Of a DNA stretch of 55,271 nucleotides, positions 9,575-17,691 are shown in pieces. The DNA lies in NCBI RefSeq assembly GCF_000337035.1, contig NZ_AOJL01000046.1, positions 1-55,271 of the forward strand, in the 5' to 3' direction. Within the stretch, counting starts at the first letter, position 1; every line of letters begins with the position of its first letter. The translations under genes were made by a program, and so were the position numbers. Below the pieces are notes generated by a model. It did not search any database. It saw only the letters and a program-made list of their open reading frames with translations, and was not told the origin of the DNA. This DNA is from Halorubrum coriense DSM 10284. Lineage in GTDB: Archaea > Halobacteriota > Halobacteria > Halobacteriales > Haloferacaceae.

Positions 9575-9599
9575 GCGGGAACGACCGTCGGTCGCCGCG

Positions 9600-9640
9600 A
9601 TCATAAATCCGCCCGTCCCGGTTCTGAACGCTTATCCCCG
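9600..9640. promoter_or_regulatory. Divergent promoters of DUF1028 gene and grpE
   Basis: The 86-base gap holds a TATA-like ATTTATG on the minus strand about 29 bases before the DUF1028 ATG. On the plus strand, gcttatcc lies about 27 bases before the grpE ATG. No heat-shock regulator site could be identified by eye. Confidence 0.45.
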
Positions 9641-9660
9641 CCGACCGACTTCGATCGGGT

Positions 9661-10302
9661 ATGAGTGACGACGACGCCGTCGATGTCGAGTCCCCCGACG
9701 ACGCCGAGGGCGACGCGGCGAGAGCGAACGGCACGGCGGAGGCGACCGCCGAGGGCGAGCCCGGCGAGGGCGAGGCGCTGGCCGCGGCCGTCGCCGAACA
9801 CGACGAGGCGCTCGCGAGAGCGGTCGCGGCGCTGGAGGCGGACCTCGCCGAGGCCCGCGAGGAGCTCCGCGAGCGCGACGAGGAGGTCGAGGAGCTGACG
9901 AGCAAGCTCGCCCGCGTGAAGGCGGACTTCAGCAACTACAAGCAGCGCGCGAAGCGGAAGCAGGAGGACATCCGCGAGCGCGCCTCCGAGGCGCTCGTCG
10001 AGCGGCTCACCCCGGTCCGCAACGACCTGCTGCGCGCGCTCGACCAAGACGAGGGAAGCGACCTCCGCCCCGGCGTCGAGTCGACGTTAGAGAAGTTCGA
10101 CGACGTGCTCGCCGACGAGGGCGTCGAGTCGATCGACCCGGAGCCGGGCGAGGAGGTCGACCCCGCGCGCCATCAGGTGATGCTCCGCGTCGACAGCGAC
10201 CGCCCCGAGGGGACGGTCCACGAGGTGTACGAGCCCGGCTACGAGATGGGCGACCGCGTGCTGAGCGAGGCGAAGGTGACGGTCAGCGGCGACGGCGAGT
10301 AG
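9661..10302 (+). CDS. grpE: GrpE nucleotide exchange factor
   Basis: 213 residues. GrpE speeds ADP release from DnaK (Hsp70). After an acidic N-terminus of about 70 residues there is a long coiled coil (LEADLAEAREELRERDEEVE) with the family motif KADFSNYKQRAKRKQ (about residues 88-102). The C-terminal beta domain has HQVMLRVDSDRPEGTV and YEMGDRVLSEAKVTVS. No dnaK follows. The next gene is convergent surE, 12 bases away, so the DnaK partner must be encoded elsewhere. Confidence 0.95.
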   Translation: MSDDDAVDVESPDDAEGDAARANGTAEATAEGEPGEGEALAAAVAEHDEALARAVAALEADLAEAREELRERDEEVEELTSKLARVKADFSNYKQRAKRKQEDIRERASEALVERLTPVRNDLLRALDQDEGSDLRPGVESTLEKFDDVLADEGVESIDPEPGEEVDPARHQVMLRVDSDRPEGTVHEVYEPGYEMGDRVLSEAKVTVSGDGE

Positions 10303-10314
10303 CGCGACCGCTTC

Positions 10315-11109
10315 TCACGACCGGAGCGCCGCCTCGTAGGCGTCGATCAGGTCGTCGACCCCGGCGTCCGGCTCGGCCGCGTGCGGTACGGACAGCGGCG
10401 AGACCGACACCTCGCCGTCGACGACGGCGCGTCGGTCGGTCCCCACCGAGTCCGGCACGTCGTCCTCGTTCATCCGGCCCCAGATCGGGTCGGAGAACCC
10501 GACCCGACCGTCGCCGTTCCGCTCCGCTCGCAGCCCGTACCACGTCGACGGCGTCGTGACGCGGAGCGGCGCGCGGTCCGCGTCCGCGATCGGCGCGTTG
10601 ACGTTGAGGTAGTCCGCGCGGTCGAACACGCCCGCCTCGACCGCCTCGTCGACGAGGAACCGGGTCGCGCGGGCCGCGTGCGCGAAGTCCGGCCCCTCGA
10701 ACTCGCGTTTCCACCAGTCGTCGCCCCCGGGCACGTACATCGAGGTCGCCACCGCGGGCACGTCGAAGAACGACGCCTCGACCGCCGCGGAGACGGTCCC
10801 CGACCGGCCCAGCGTGTACGCCCCGAGGTTCGCGCCCTCGTTACAGCCCGCGACGACCGCGTCCGCCTCGGGGACGAGCTCGTCGAGCCCCGCGACGACG
10901 CAGTCGACCGGCGTACCGTCGACGACGTACCCGAGGTCGTGCGCTTCGACGGCGACGTCCTCGGAGAGCAAGCGGCCCACGGACGACTGGTCGTCCGCCG
11001 GCGCGACGACGGTCACCGCGTACTCGGCCGCGAGGGCGTCGTAGAGCGCGCGCAGTCCCGCGGCGTCGACGCCGTCGTCGTTGGTCAAGAGGATCCGGTC
11101 GACGCTCAT
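10315..11109 (-). CDS. surE: 5'-nucleotidase SurE
   Basis: 264 residues. SurE is a metal-dependent 5'/3'-nucleotidase acting on nucleoside monophosphates. The N-terminal signature LLTNDDGVDAAG (residues 7-18) gives the metal-binding Asp pair. Further family motifs are VVAPADDQSSVGR and VVAGCNEGANLG. The start MSVDRILLTNDDG is the family's normal one. An 84-residue upstream extension is open but lacks homology-like features and was rejected. Confidence 0.95.
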   Translation of the reverse strand: MSVDRILLTNDDGVDAAGLRALYDALAAEYAVTVVAPADDQSSVGRLLSEDVAVEAHDLGYVVDGTPVDCVVAGLDELVPEADAVVAGCNEGANLGAYTLGRSGTVSAAVEASFFDVPAVATSMYVPGGDDWWKREFEGPDFAHAARATRFLVDEAVEAGVFDRADYLNVNAPIADADRAPLRVTTPSTWYGLRAERNGDGRVGFSDPIWGRMNEDDVPDSVGTDRRAVVDGEVSVSPLSVPHAAEPDAGVDDLIDAYEAALRS

Positions 11110-11219
11110 ACCCGTATCAGGGGCGAGTCGGGCAAAAGTCCACCGTCGACCGGAGCGAATCGCCGAGTGAATTCGGATCGAACGGAAAAGCACACGTATC
11201 GCCGGGCCGACCGGTCGGT

Positions 11220-11540
11220 ATGGGATTCGGGGACACCGCCAAGAAGATCCAGACGCTCGCCGACCGCGCCGAGCGGACGTACAAGAAGATCAGCGAACTG
11301 CGCGACGAGGTTGACGAGACGCAGGAGACCGTCGTCGACACCTCCCGGCGCGTGAAGACGCTCGAAAACGAGATGGCCGAGCAGCGGGCCGTCCTCGACG
11401 CCGTCGCCGAGGAGGTCGGCGTCGATCTGGAGCGCGTGAGCACCGAGGCGCACATCGCCGACGCGGAGGAGGGAGGAGCCGCGAGCGACGGCGGCGACGC
11501 GGACGCCGGGGAGGGCGACACGGACGACGACGCCGCGTAA
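11220..11540 (+). CDS. Coiled-coil protein (DUF5798-like)
   Basis: 106 residues. MGFGDTAKKIQTLADRAERT is followed by a continuous heptad-rich helix (about residues 10-75) and an extremely acidic, Gly/Asp-rich tail. The start and helix fit a small haloarchaeal family that I recall as DUF5798. The assignment is from memory of the pattern and is moderate. It is divergent from surE. Function is unknown; a cytoplasmic oligomer is likely from the coiled coil. Confidence 0.65.
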   Translation: MGFGDTAKKIQTLADRAERTYKKISELRDEVDETQETVVDTSRRVKTLENEMAEQRAVLDAVAEEVGVDLERVSTEAHIADAEEGGAASDGGDADAGEGDTDDDAA

Positions 11541-11546
11541 CTCGAC

Positions 11547-11621
11547 GCCGCGTAGTCGCCGCGGTCAGTCGTCGCTCGCCGCCGCGTAGTCGCCGCGGTC
11601 AGTCGTCGCTCGCCGCCGCGT
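11547..11621. repeat. 34-bp tandem duplication at the 3' end of the acyltransferase gene
   Basis: The unit beginning gccgcgtagtcgccgcggtc occurs at 11547-11580 and again, identically, at 11581-11614. A 7-base third start follows. The second copy contains the stop and last codons of the acyltransferase gene (11599), so the first copy is a duplicated gene end left in the intergenic space. Confidence 0.85.
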
Positions 11622-12147
11622 CCGTCCGCGAGACGACCTCGGCCGGGACCCCCGCGACGGTCGCGCCCGGCGGGACGTCCTCCGCGACGAGCGAGTTCGC
11701 GGCGACGCGCGCGCCCTCCCCGACCGTGACGCCCGGGAGGACTATCGCCCCCGCGCCGATCATCGCCTGTTCCTCGACGACCACGTCGCCGAGCCGGTAC
11801 TCCTCGTGGAGGAACTCGTGGCACAGCAGCGTGGCGTCGTACCCGATGATCGCGTCGTTGCCGACGCGGATCCGCTCGGGCCAGAACACGTCCGGCGTCG
11901 ACTCCAGCCCCCACGCGACGCCCTCCCCGACCGTGACGCCGATCCGCCGGAGCAGCCGGTTCTTCAGCCGGAGGCTCGGACAGATCCGCGCGAGGACGAT
12001 CGCGACGTAGTTGCGGACGACCGCGAGCGGCGACTTCGCGTCCGGCCACGACCACAGCGAGTTGCGGGTTCCCGGGGTCGGAAACCGGTCGAGGCGGTCG
12101 CTTCGGGACGGGTCCTCGCGCGTCGCGGCCGCGTCGTCGTCTGTCAC
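11599..12147 (-). CDS. Left-handed beta-helix (hexapeptide) acyltransferase
   Basis: 182 residues, GTG start. The C-terminal two thirds show hexapeptide repeats (IRVGNDAIIGYDATLL, then MIGAGAIVLPGVTVGEGARVAA). They end with the classic tail VPPGATVAGVPAEVV of the LacA/NodL/Vat acetyltransferase group. An O-acyl transfer from acyl-CoA to a sugar or similar acceptor is likely, but the acceptor is unknown. The basic segment near residues 45-70 resembles a membrane-proximal helix. The last codons are duplicated downstream as a 34-bp tandem repeat. Confidence 0.85.
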   Translation of the reverse strand: MTDDDAAATREDPSRSDRLDRFPTPGTRNSLWSWPDAKSPLAVVRNYVAIVLARICPSLRLKNRLLRRIGVTVGEGVAWGLESTPDVFWPERIRVGNDAIIGYDATLLCHEFLHEEYRLGDVVVEEQAMIGAGAIVLPGVTVGEGARVAANSLVAEDVPPGATVAGVPAEVVSRTDAAASDD

Positions 12148-12210
12148 GTCACGCCGTTCGAACGGGGAGGATAAAAGGGTCGCTCCGGACCGCCGACCGA
12201 CGGGACCGGA

Positions 12211-13494
12211 TCAGTCCCGCAGTTCGTCCATGTGGTCGATCCGGCGCTGAACGAGGTCGGCCGTACCGATGTCGTGGCGGATGCGGACGCGGTCGCCCGC
12301 GGCGGCCAGCGCGTCCTCGGCCTGCGCCTCGGCCGCGGCGATCGAGTCGCCGCGGCCGACGACGGCGAACGCCCGCGACGTGGTGGTGTACAGCCCGCCG
12401 TCGCGCTCGTCGACGCTGGCGTAGTAGAGGAGCGCGTCGCCCGCGCTCTCCTCGTCGACCGCGATCGCCGCCCCGGCGTCGGGGTCGGTGGGGTAGCCGT
12501 CGGGCACCGCGTACTTACAGACGGTCGCCTCCCCCGAGAACGCGAGTTCGGGGAGCGGTTCTCCGTCGCGCGCGGCGGCGAGCACGTCGACGAACGGCGT
12601 GTCGAGGACGGGGAGCGCGTTCATCGCCTCCGGGTCGCCGAAGCGGGCGTTGAACTCGACGACCTTCGGGCCCTCGTCGGTGAGCATGAACTGCCCGTAG
12701 AGGACGCCCTTGTAGTCGGGGAGCGCGTCGACGACGGCCTCCAGCACGTCGACCGCGGCGTCGTAGTCGCCCTCGGCCATGAACGGGAGCGAGAGACCGG
12801 TGTCGGTGTACGATCCCATCCCGCCGGTGTTCGGCCCCTCGTCGCCCTCGTAGGCGCGCTTGTGGTCCTGGACCGCGGGTGTCGTCCGCACGTCGCCGTT
12901 CGCGACGAACGCCTGAACCGTGAACTCCTCGCCGACGAGCCGCTCCTCGAGGACGACGCGGTCGTAGTCGGAGTCCCGGAGGTACGCCTTTGCCTCCTCG
13001 GCGGTCACCTGATCGCCGATCACCTTCACGCCCTTGCCGCCGGTGAGCCCGGCCGGCTTGACCGCGAGGTCGCCGTCGTAGGCGTCGATGTGCTCGCAGG
13101 CCGCCTCGGTGTCGTCGAACACGGCGTAGTCCGGGCAGCCGGGGATCGCGTTCCGCTCCATGAACTCCCGCTGATACGCCTTGTCCGTCTCCAAGCGGGC
13201 CTCCGCCGCACGCGGACCGAAGGCGTAGACGCCGGCGTCGTCCAGGGCGTCCGCGACGCCGGCCTCCAGCGCGGACTCCGGGCCGATGACGGCCAAGTCG
13301 GCGTCGACCGCGGTCGCGTACTCGGCGACCGCCTCGGCGTCGGTCTCGTCGATCGACTCGAACCCGTCCGCGAGCCGCCGGACGCCCGGGTTCCGGACGC
13401 TCGCGCAGGCGTACAGCGCGCAGTCGTCCGCCACCGCCCGAGCGATCGCGTGTTCGCGGCCGCCGCCTCCCACCAGCAGCACGGTCTCCGTCAT
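12211..13494 (-). CDS. purD: Phosphoribosylamine--glycine ligase
   Basis: 427 residues, full length. GAR synthetase joins glycine to phosphoribosylamine using ATP, the second step of purine synthesis. The N-terminal VLLVGGGGREHAIA is the invariant PurD start. The ATP-grasp core shows VKPAGLTGGKGVKVIGD and the loop DHKRAYEGDEGPNTGGMGSY. VVEFNARFGDPE is the metal- and nucleotide-binding motif. The gene is not next to other pur genes in this window. TAAACCTT-like A/T bases about 28 upstream on the minus strand suggest the promoter. Confidence 0.97.
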   Translation of the reverse strand: MTETVLLVGGGGREHAIARAVADDCALYACASVRNPGVRRLADGFESIDETDAEAVAEYATAVDADLAVIGPESALEAGVADALDDAGVYAFGPRAAEARLETDKAYQREFMERNAIPGCPDYAVFDDTEAACEHIDAYDGDLAVKPAGLTGGKGVKVIGDQVTAEEAKAYLRDSDYDRVVLEERLVGEEFTVQAFVANGDVRTTPAVQDHKRAYEGDEGPNTGGMGSYTDTGLSLPFMAEGDYDAAVDVLEAVVDALPDYKGVLYGQFMLTDEGPKVVEFNARFGDPEAMNALPVLDTPFVDVLAAARDGEPLPELAFSGEATVCKYAVPDGYPTDPDAGAAIAVDEESAGDALLYYASVDERDGGLYTTTSRAFAVVGRGDSIAAAEAQAEDALAAAGDRVRIRHDIGTADLVQRRIDHMDELRD

Positions 13495-13635
13495 GCCCGA
13501 CGGGTGACCGCACGGTAGTGTAAACCTTACTCTCTACGCGACTAGATGTGTGCGCGTTCGTGGATACTTTCGTCCCGAGCGGCGGCGCTCGGCGCGGCCC
13601 GGACGCCTTTTGTCGCGCCGGGCCGAACCAGGGCC

Positions 13636-15873
13636 ATGTCACAGCCGACCGAGCGGAACCGCCTCGACGGGGAGGCGAGTCCCTACCTCCGACAGCACGC
13701 GGACAACCCCGTCAACTGGCAGCCGTGGGGCGACGAGGCGTTCGAGCGCGCCCGCGAGCACGACGTGCCGGTGTTCGTCTCCATCGGCTACTCCTCGTGT
13801 CACTGGTGTCACGTCATGGCCGAGGAGAGCTTCGAGGACGAGTCGGTCGCGGCCGTCGTGAACGACTCGTTCGTCCCGATCAAGGTCGACCGCGAGGAGC
13901 GCCCCGACGTCGACAGCACGTTCATGACCGTCTGCCAGCTCGTCACCGGCGGGGGCGGCTGGCCGCTCTCGGCGTGGTGTACGCCCGAGGGGAAGCCGTT
14001 CTACGTCGGGACCTACTTCCCGCCCGAGCCGCGGCGGAACCAGCCCGGGTTCCGCGGCCTCTGTGAACGGATCGCCGACTCGTGGAGCGACCCCGAGCAG
14101 CGCGAGGAGATGAAGCGGCGCGCCGACCAGTGGACCCAGAGCGCGCGCGACGAACTGGAGTCGGTGCCGACGCCCGCCGAGGGCGACGCGTCGCCGCCCG
14201 GCTCCGACCTGCTCGACACGGCCGCCGCCGCGGCGCTGCGCGGCTACGACGAGGAGTACGGCGGCTTCGGGAGCGGCGGCGCGAAGTTCCCGATGCCGGG
14301 CCGGATCGACCTCCTCATGCGCGCGTACGCCGGCCGCGGCCGCGACGCGCTCCTGTCTGCCGCCACGGGGACCCTCGACGGGATGGCCGACGGCGGGATG
14401 TACGACCAGGTCGGCGGGGGGTTCCACCGCTACGCGGTCGACCGTCAGTGGACCGTCCCCCACTTCGAGAAGATGCTGTACGACAACGCCGAACTGCCGA
14501 TGGCCTACCTCGACGGCTACCGGCTCACCGGCGACCCGAGGTACGCCCGCGTCGCGAGCGAGTCGCTGGCGTTCCTCGACCGCGAGCTCCGCCACGAGGG
14601 CGGCGGGTTCTTCAGCACGCTCGACGCGCGGAGCCGCCGGCCAGCGAGCCGCGGAAGCGACTCGGAGGCGGACGAGGAGGCGGACGTCGACGCGGGGAAC
14701 GTCGGGGGAGACGACGTCGAGGGGGCGTTCTACGTCTGGACGCCCGAGGAGGTGGACGCGGTCCTCGACGAGCCGGCGGCGTCGCTGGCGAAGGATCGCT
14801 ACGGGATCCGGTCCGGGGGCAACTTCGAGCGCGGCACGACCGTCCCGACGATAGCCGCGTCGGTCGAGGGGCTGGCCGCGGACCGCGACCTGTCGCCCGA
14901 GGCGGTCCGCGAGACGCTCGTCGAGGCGCGCACGGCGCTGTTCGACGCCCGCGAGTCGCGGCCGCGGCCCGCCCGCGACGAGAAGGTGCTGGCCTCGTGG
15001 AACGGGCGGGCGATATCCGCGTTCGCGAGAGCCGGTGATTCTCTCGGCGAACCGTACGCCGAGATCGCCCGCGAGGCGCTCGATTTCTGCCGCGAGCGGC
15101 TCTACGACGCCGACGCCGACGCGGGCGCGCTCGCCCGCCGCTGGCTCGACGGCGACGTGCGGGGGCCGGGCTACCTCGACGACTACGCGTTCCTCGCGCG
15201 CGGCGCGCTCGACACCTACGCCGCGACCGGCGACCCGGAGCCGCTCGGGTTCGCGCTCGACCTGGCCGGCGCGCTCGTCGAGGAGTTCTACGACGCCGAC
15301 GACGGCACGATCTACTTCACGCGGGACCTCGACGACGGGACGGCCGACGACCGCGCCGACGCCGGCCCCCTCATCGCGCGGCCGCAGGAGTTCACCGACC
15401 GGTCGACGCCGTCGAGCCTCGGCGTCGCGGCCGAGACGCTCGCGCTCCTCGACGGCTTCCGGGCCGACGGGGAGTTCCGGGAGATCGCGGAGCGCGTCGT
15501 GACGACCCACGGGGACCGGATCCGCGGGAGCCCGCTCGAACACGCCTCGCTCGTGCGGGCCGCGGACCTCGTCGAGACCGGCGGGATCGAGGTGACGATC
15601 GCCGCTGCCGAGGTCCCGCGCGAGTGGCGCGAGACGCTCGGCGAGCGGTACCTGCCCGGGGCCCTCGTCGCGCCCCGGCCGCTCACCGAGACGGGACTCG
15701 ACGAGTGGCTCGACCGCCTCGGCATGGCCGAGGCCCCCCCGATCTGGGCGGACCGCGACGCGACCGACGGCGAGCCGACCGCCTACGTCTGCGAGGGGTT
15801 CACCTGTTCGCCGCCGCGCACGGACCTCGACGCCGCGCTGGAGTGGTTGGAGACGCGGGAGCCGTCGGAGTGA
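13636..15873 (+). CDS. DUF255 thioredoxin-fold protein (YyaL / spermatogenesis-associated 20 family)
   Basis: 745 residues from ATG 13636. The N-terminal thioredoxin-like domain (about 1-170) has NRLDGEASPYLRQHADNPV and the redox-type motif SSCHWCHVMAEESF. The rest is an (alpha/alpha)6 glycosidase-like toroid, with FPMPGRIDLLMR, GGGFHRYAVDRQWTVPHFEK and DEKVLASWNG. An acidic insertion lies near residues 340-360. This is a widely conserved bacterial and eukaryotic family, possibly an epimerase or redox chaperone, whose reaction is not firmly known. An upstream in-frame extension to 13546 was rejected because this Met fits the family start. Confidence 0.92.
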   Translation: MSQPTERNRLDGEASPYLRQHADNPVNWQPWGDEAFERAREHDVPVFVSIGYSSCHWCHVMAEESFEDESVAAVVNDSFVPIKVDREERPDVDSTFMTVCQLVTGGGGWPLSAWCTPEGKPFYVGTYFPPEPRRNQPGFRGLCERIADSWSDPEQREEMKRRADQWTQSARDELESVPTPAEGDASPPGSDLLDTAAAAALRGYDEEYGGFGSGGAKFPMPGRIDLLMRAYAGRGRDALLSAATGTLDGMADGGMYDQVGGGFHRYAVDRQWTVPHFEKMLYDNAELPMAYLDGYRLTGDPRYARVASESLAFLDRELRHEGGGFFSTLDARSRRPASRGSDSEADEEADVDAGNVGGDDVEGAFYVWTPEEVDAVLDEPAASLAKDRYGIRSGGNFERGTTVPTIAASVEGLAADRDLSPEAVRETLVEARTALFDARESRPRPARDEKVLASWNGRAISAFARAGDSLGEPYAEIAREALDFCRERLYDADADAGALARRWLDGDVRGPGYLDDYAFLARGALDTYAATGDPEPLGFALDLAGALVEEFYDADDGTIYFTRDLDDGTADDRADAGPLIARPQEFTDRSTPSSLGVAAETLALLDGFRADGEFREIAERVVTTHGDRIRGSPLEHASLVRAADLVETGGIEVTIAAAEVPREWRETLGERYLPGALVAPRPLTETGLDEWLDRLGMAEAPPIWADRDATDGEPTAYVCEGFTCSPPRTDLDAALEWLETREPSE

Positions 15874-15929
15874 CGGCGACGCCTCGCACCCTCGCGACTC
15901 CCGCCGGTCCCGGCCGGTTAGCCGCGTCG

Positions 15930-15941
15930 TAATTAAATATC
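15930..15941 (+). promoter_or_regulatory. TATA box of the flavoprotein gene
   Basis: The sequence taattaaatatc stands out in G+C-rich surroundings. It is centred about 27 bases before the ATG at 15962, as expected for a leaderless haloarchaeal transcript. Confidence 0.65.
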
Positions 15942-15961
15942 CCCGTCACCTCGCTTCCCCC

Positions 15962-17062
15962 ATGTACGATTTCGCCGTCGTGGGCGCGGGGCCGCCGGGC
16001 TCGCGGTTCGCTCGGCGCGCGGCCGAGGCCGGCCGCGACGTCGTCGCCTTCGAGAAGGGGTCGGTCGGCGAGCCGCTCGCCTGCTCCGGCCACGTCTCCG
16101 ACGACGTGTGGGAGTACGTCCCCGAGGGGGCCCGCGACGAACTCCTCCAGAACCTGGTGTACGGCGCTCGCTTCCACGTCGACGGGCCGGGGTCGCGGGC
16201 GTATCCGTTCTACAAGCGAGAGCCGGTGTCGAACGTGATCGACCGCGTCGGACTCGACCGAACGCTCGCGGACAGCGCGCGGGAGGCCGGCGCCGACGTC
16301 CGCGAGAACCACACGGTCGTCGGCGTCGAGGAGCGTTCCGACCGGGTCGTCGTCGACGTCAAGACGCCCGCGGGCGACGTGGAGTCGGTCGAGTCGCGGA
16401 TGGTCGCCGGCTGCGACGGGCCGACCTCGCGGGTGCGCCGCGCGCTCGACCTCCCGGAGCCGGACGAGCTGCTCCACGGCGTCCTCGGCTTCGACGAGGA
16501 GGCGGACGCGGGCGACTACGTCGACGTCCACCTCACCGCCCCGACGTTCTTCGCGTGGCGGATCCCCCGGGGCGACGCGGGCGTCGAGTACGGGCTCGCC
16601 GCGCCGCCGAGCGAGGACGTCTCCGGGCGGTTCGACCGGCTCACCGACGCGTACGGCGCGACGACCGACCGCCGCTGCTCGGGCGCGATCCCCGTCGGGC
16701 CGCCGGGGCGGACGACGAGCGACCGCGGGTTCCTGATCGGCGACGCCGCCGCGCAGACGAAGCCGTTCACCGGGGGCGGCATCCTCTACGGGATGCGGGC
16801 GGCCGACGTCGCCGCGGCGGCGATCGACCCCCGCGACCCGGCGACGCTCGCCGCCTACGAGTCCGGGTGGCGCGAGGCGCTCGCGACGGAGATCCGGCTC
16901 GGGAAGGCGATCCGGCGGTGTTACTCGCTGCCGGAGCCGGTCCAGCGGGTCGGGCTCCGGGCGCTCTCGGGCGAGATCGGCGTCCACATGGACGAGCCGT
17001 CCTCGTTCTTCTCGCCGTCGAACCTGCGGGCGCTGTTCTCGCGGGGGAACCCGCCCGAGTGA
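15962..17062 (+). CDS. Geranylgeranyl-reductase-type FAD flavoprotein
   Basis: 366 residues. The N-terminal FAD-binding Rossmann motif is VVGAGPPGSRFARRAAEAG (residues 6-24). The second FAD contact is FLIGDAAAQTKPFTGGGILY (about 257-276), the signature of geranylgeranyl reductases. These saturate the isoprenoid chains of archaeal lipids or act on related polyprenyl substrates. Haloarchaea have several paralogues, so this could be the digeranylgeranylglycerophospholipid reductase or a relative; the sequence alone does not settle it. The start is supported by the TATA box at 15930-15941. Confidence 0.85.
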   Translation: MYDFAVVGAGPPGSRFARRAAEAGRDVVAFEKGSVGEPLACSGHVSDDVWEYVPEGARDELLQNLVYGARFHVDGPGSRAYPFYKREPVSNVIDRVGLDRTLADSAREAGADVRENHTVVGVEERSDRVVVDVKTPAGDVESVESRMVAGCDGPTSRVRRALDLPEPDELLHGVLGFDEEADAGDYVDVHLTAPTFFAWRIPRGDAGVEYGLAAPPSEDVSGRFDRLTDAYGATTDRRCSGAIPVGPPGRTTSDRGFLIGDAAAQTKPFTGGGILYGMRAADVAAAAIDPRDPATLAAYESGWREALATEIRLGKAIRRCYSLPEPVQRVGLRALSGEIGVHMDEPSSFFSPSNLRALFSRGNPPE

Positions 17063-17109
17063 GCCGGGGACGGAGAGCGAGACCGGTGCGGGAGGCGTCG
17101 GAGGAAGAG

Positions 17110-17595
17110 CTACTTCTCGACGACGTTCGCGAACGAGACGTTCTCGCGGACGCTCGTGATCTCGACGGTCGGCTCCTCGCCGGGTTCGGCGTCGGGGACG
17201 ATGACGACGTAGCCGCGCTCGATCTTGGCGATCCCGTCGCCCTTGTCGCCCAGCGTCTCGATCGTCACGTCGCGGACCTCGCCCTCGGAGACGGGCGGGT
17301 CGGGCTGGACGGCTCCGGCGGCCCCGCGAGAGGTGGGGCGCTGCCCGTCGTCCGAGGGCGATTCGCCCGAAGAACCGTCGGCGGCCGGTCCGGACGCCGC
17401 GCCGCTGTCCGCGCTCGCGGCCGCCCCGTCGTCAGCCGCTTCGGCTCGGTCGAGAACGGCTATCCGGTACGTCTCGCCGACGCTGACGCTGCCGTGTTCA
17501 ATCTCCGAGGCCGGAACGGTGACCACGTAGTCGTCGCCGCGAGACTCCACCCGACCGGTGTACAGACACGCGAGAGAATCAGTGATTTCGACCAT
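17110..17595 (-). CDS. TRAM-domain RNA-binding protein
   Basis: 161 residues. A conserved N-terminal beta-rich part (SLACLYTGRVESRGDDYVVT, about residues 1-50) is joined by a low-complexity Ala/Ser/Gly/Asp linker (about 51-100) to a C-terminal TRAM domain. The TRAM domain (about 102-161) contains TIETLGDKGDGIAKIERGYV, PGEEPTVEITSV and FANVVE. TRAM domains bind RNA nonspecifically. Small archaeal TRAM proteins have been proposed to act as RNA chaperones. The gene is divergent from gnaD. Confidence 0.88.
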   Translation of the reverse strand: MVEITDSLACLYTGRVESRGDDYVVTVPASEIEHGSVSVGETYRIAVLDRAEAADDGAAASADSGAASGPAADGSSGESPSDDGQRPTSRGAAGAVQPDPPVSEGEVRDVTIETLGDKGDGIAKIERGYVVIVPDAEPGEEPTVEITSVRENVSFANVVEK

Positions 17596-17654
17596 GCCCT
17601 CCCGTTGCGCGTACGGGGATGAAAAGCCACCTGTTCAGGCGTACCACGCCCGAT

Positions 17655-17668
17655 GGTAAACGTTTACC
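17655..17668. promoter_or_regulatory. Perfect 14-bp palindrome in the gnaD promoter
   Basis: ggtaaacgtttacc is a perfect inverted repeat without a spacer. Its centre lies about 30 bases before the gnaD ATG at 17692, exactly where the BRE/TATA element of a leaderless gene should be (tttacc at 17663). A dimeric repressor bound here would block TBP/TFB. The regulator is unknown. Confidence 0.6.
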
Positions 17669-17691
17669 CTGTTCCGAATAAATCGAAGGGC

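Noticed and set aside
11547-11621. Attachment-site or insertion-sequence footprint
   Set aside because: A tandem copy of a gene end with no transposase, integrase or target-site structure; slippage explains it.
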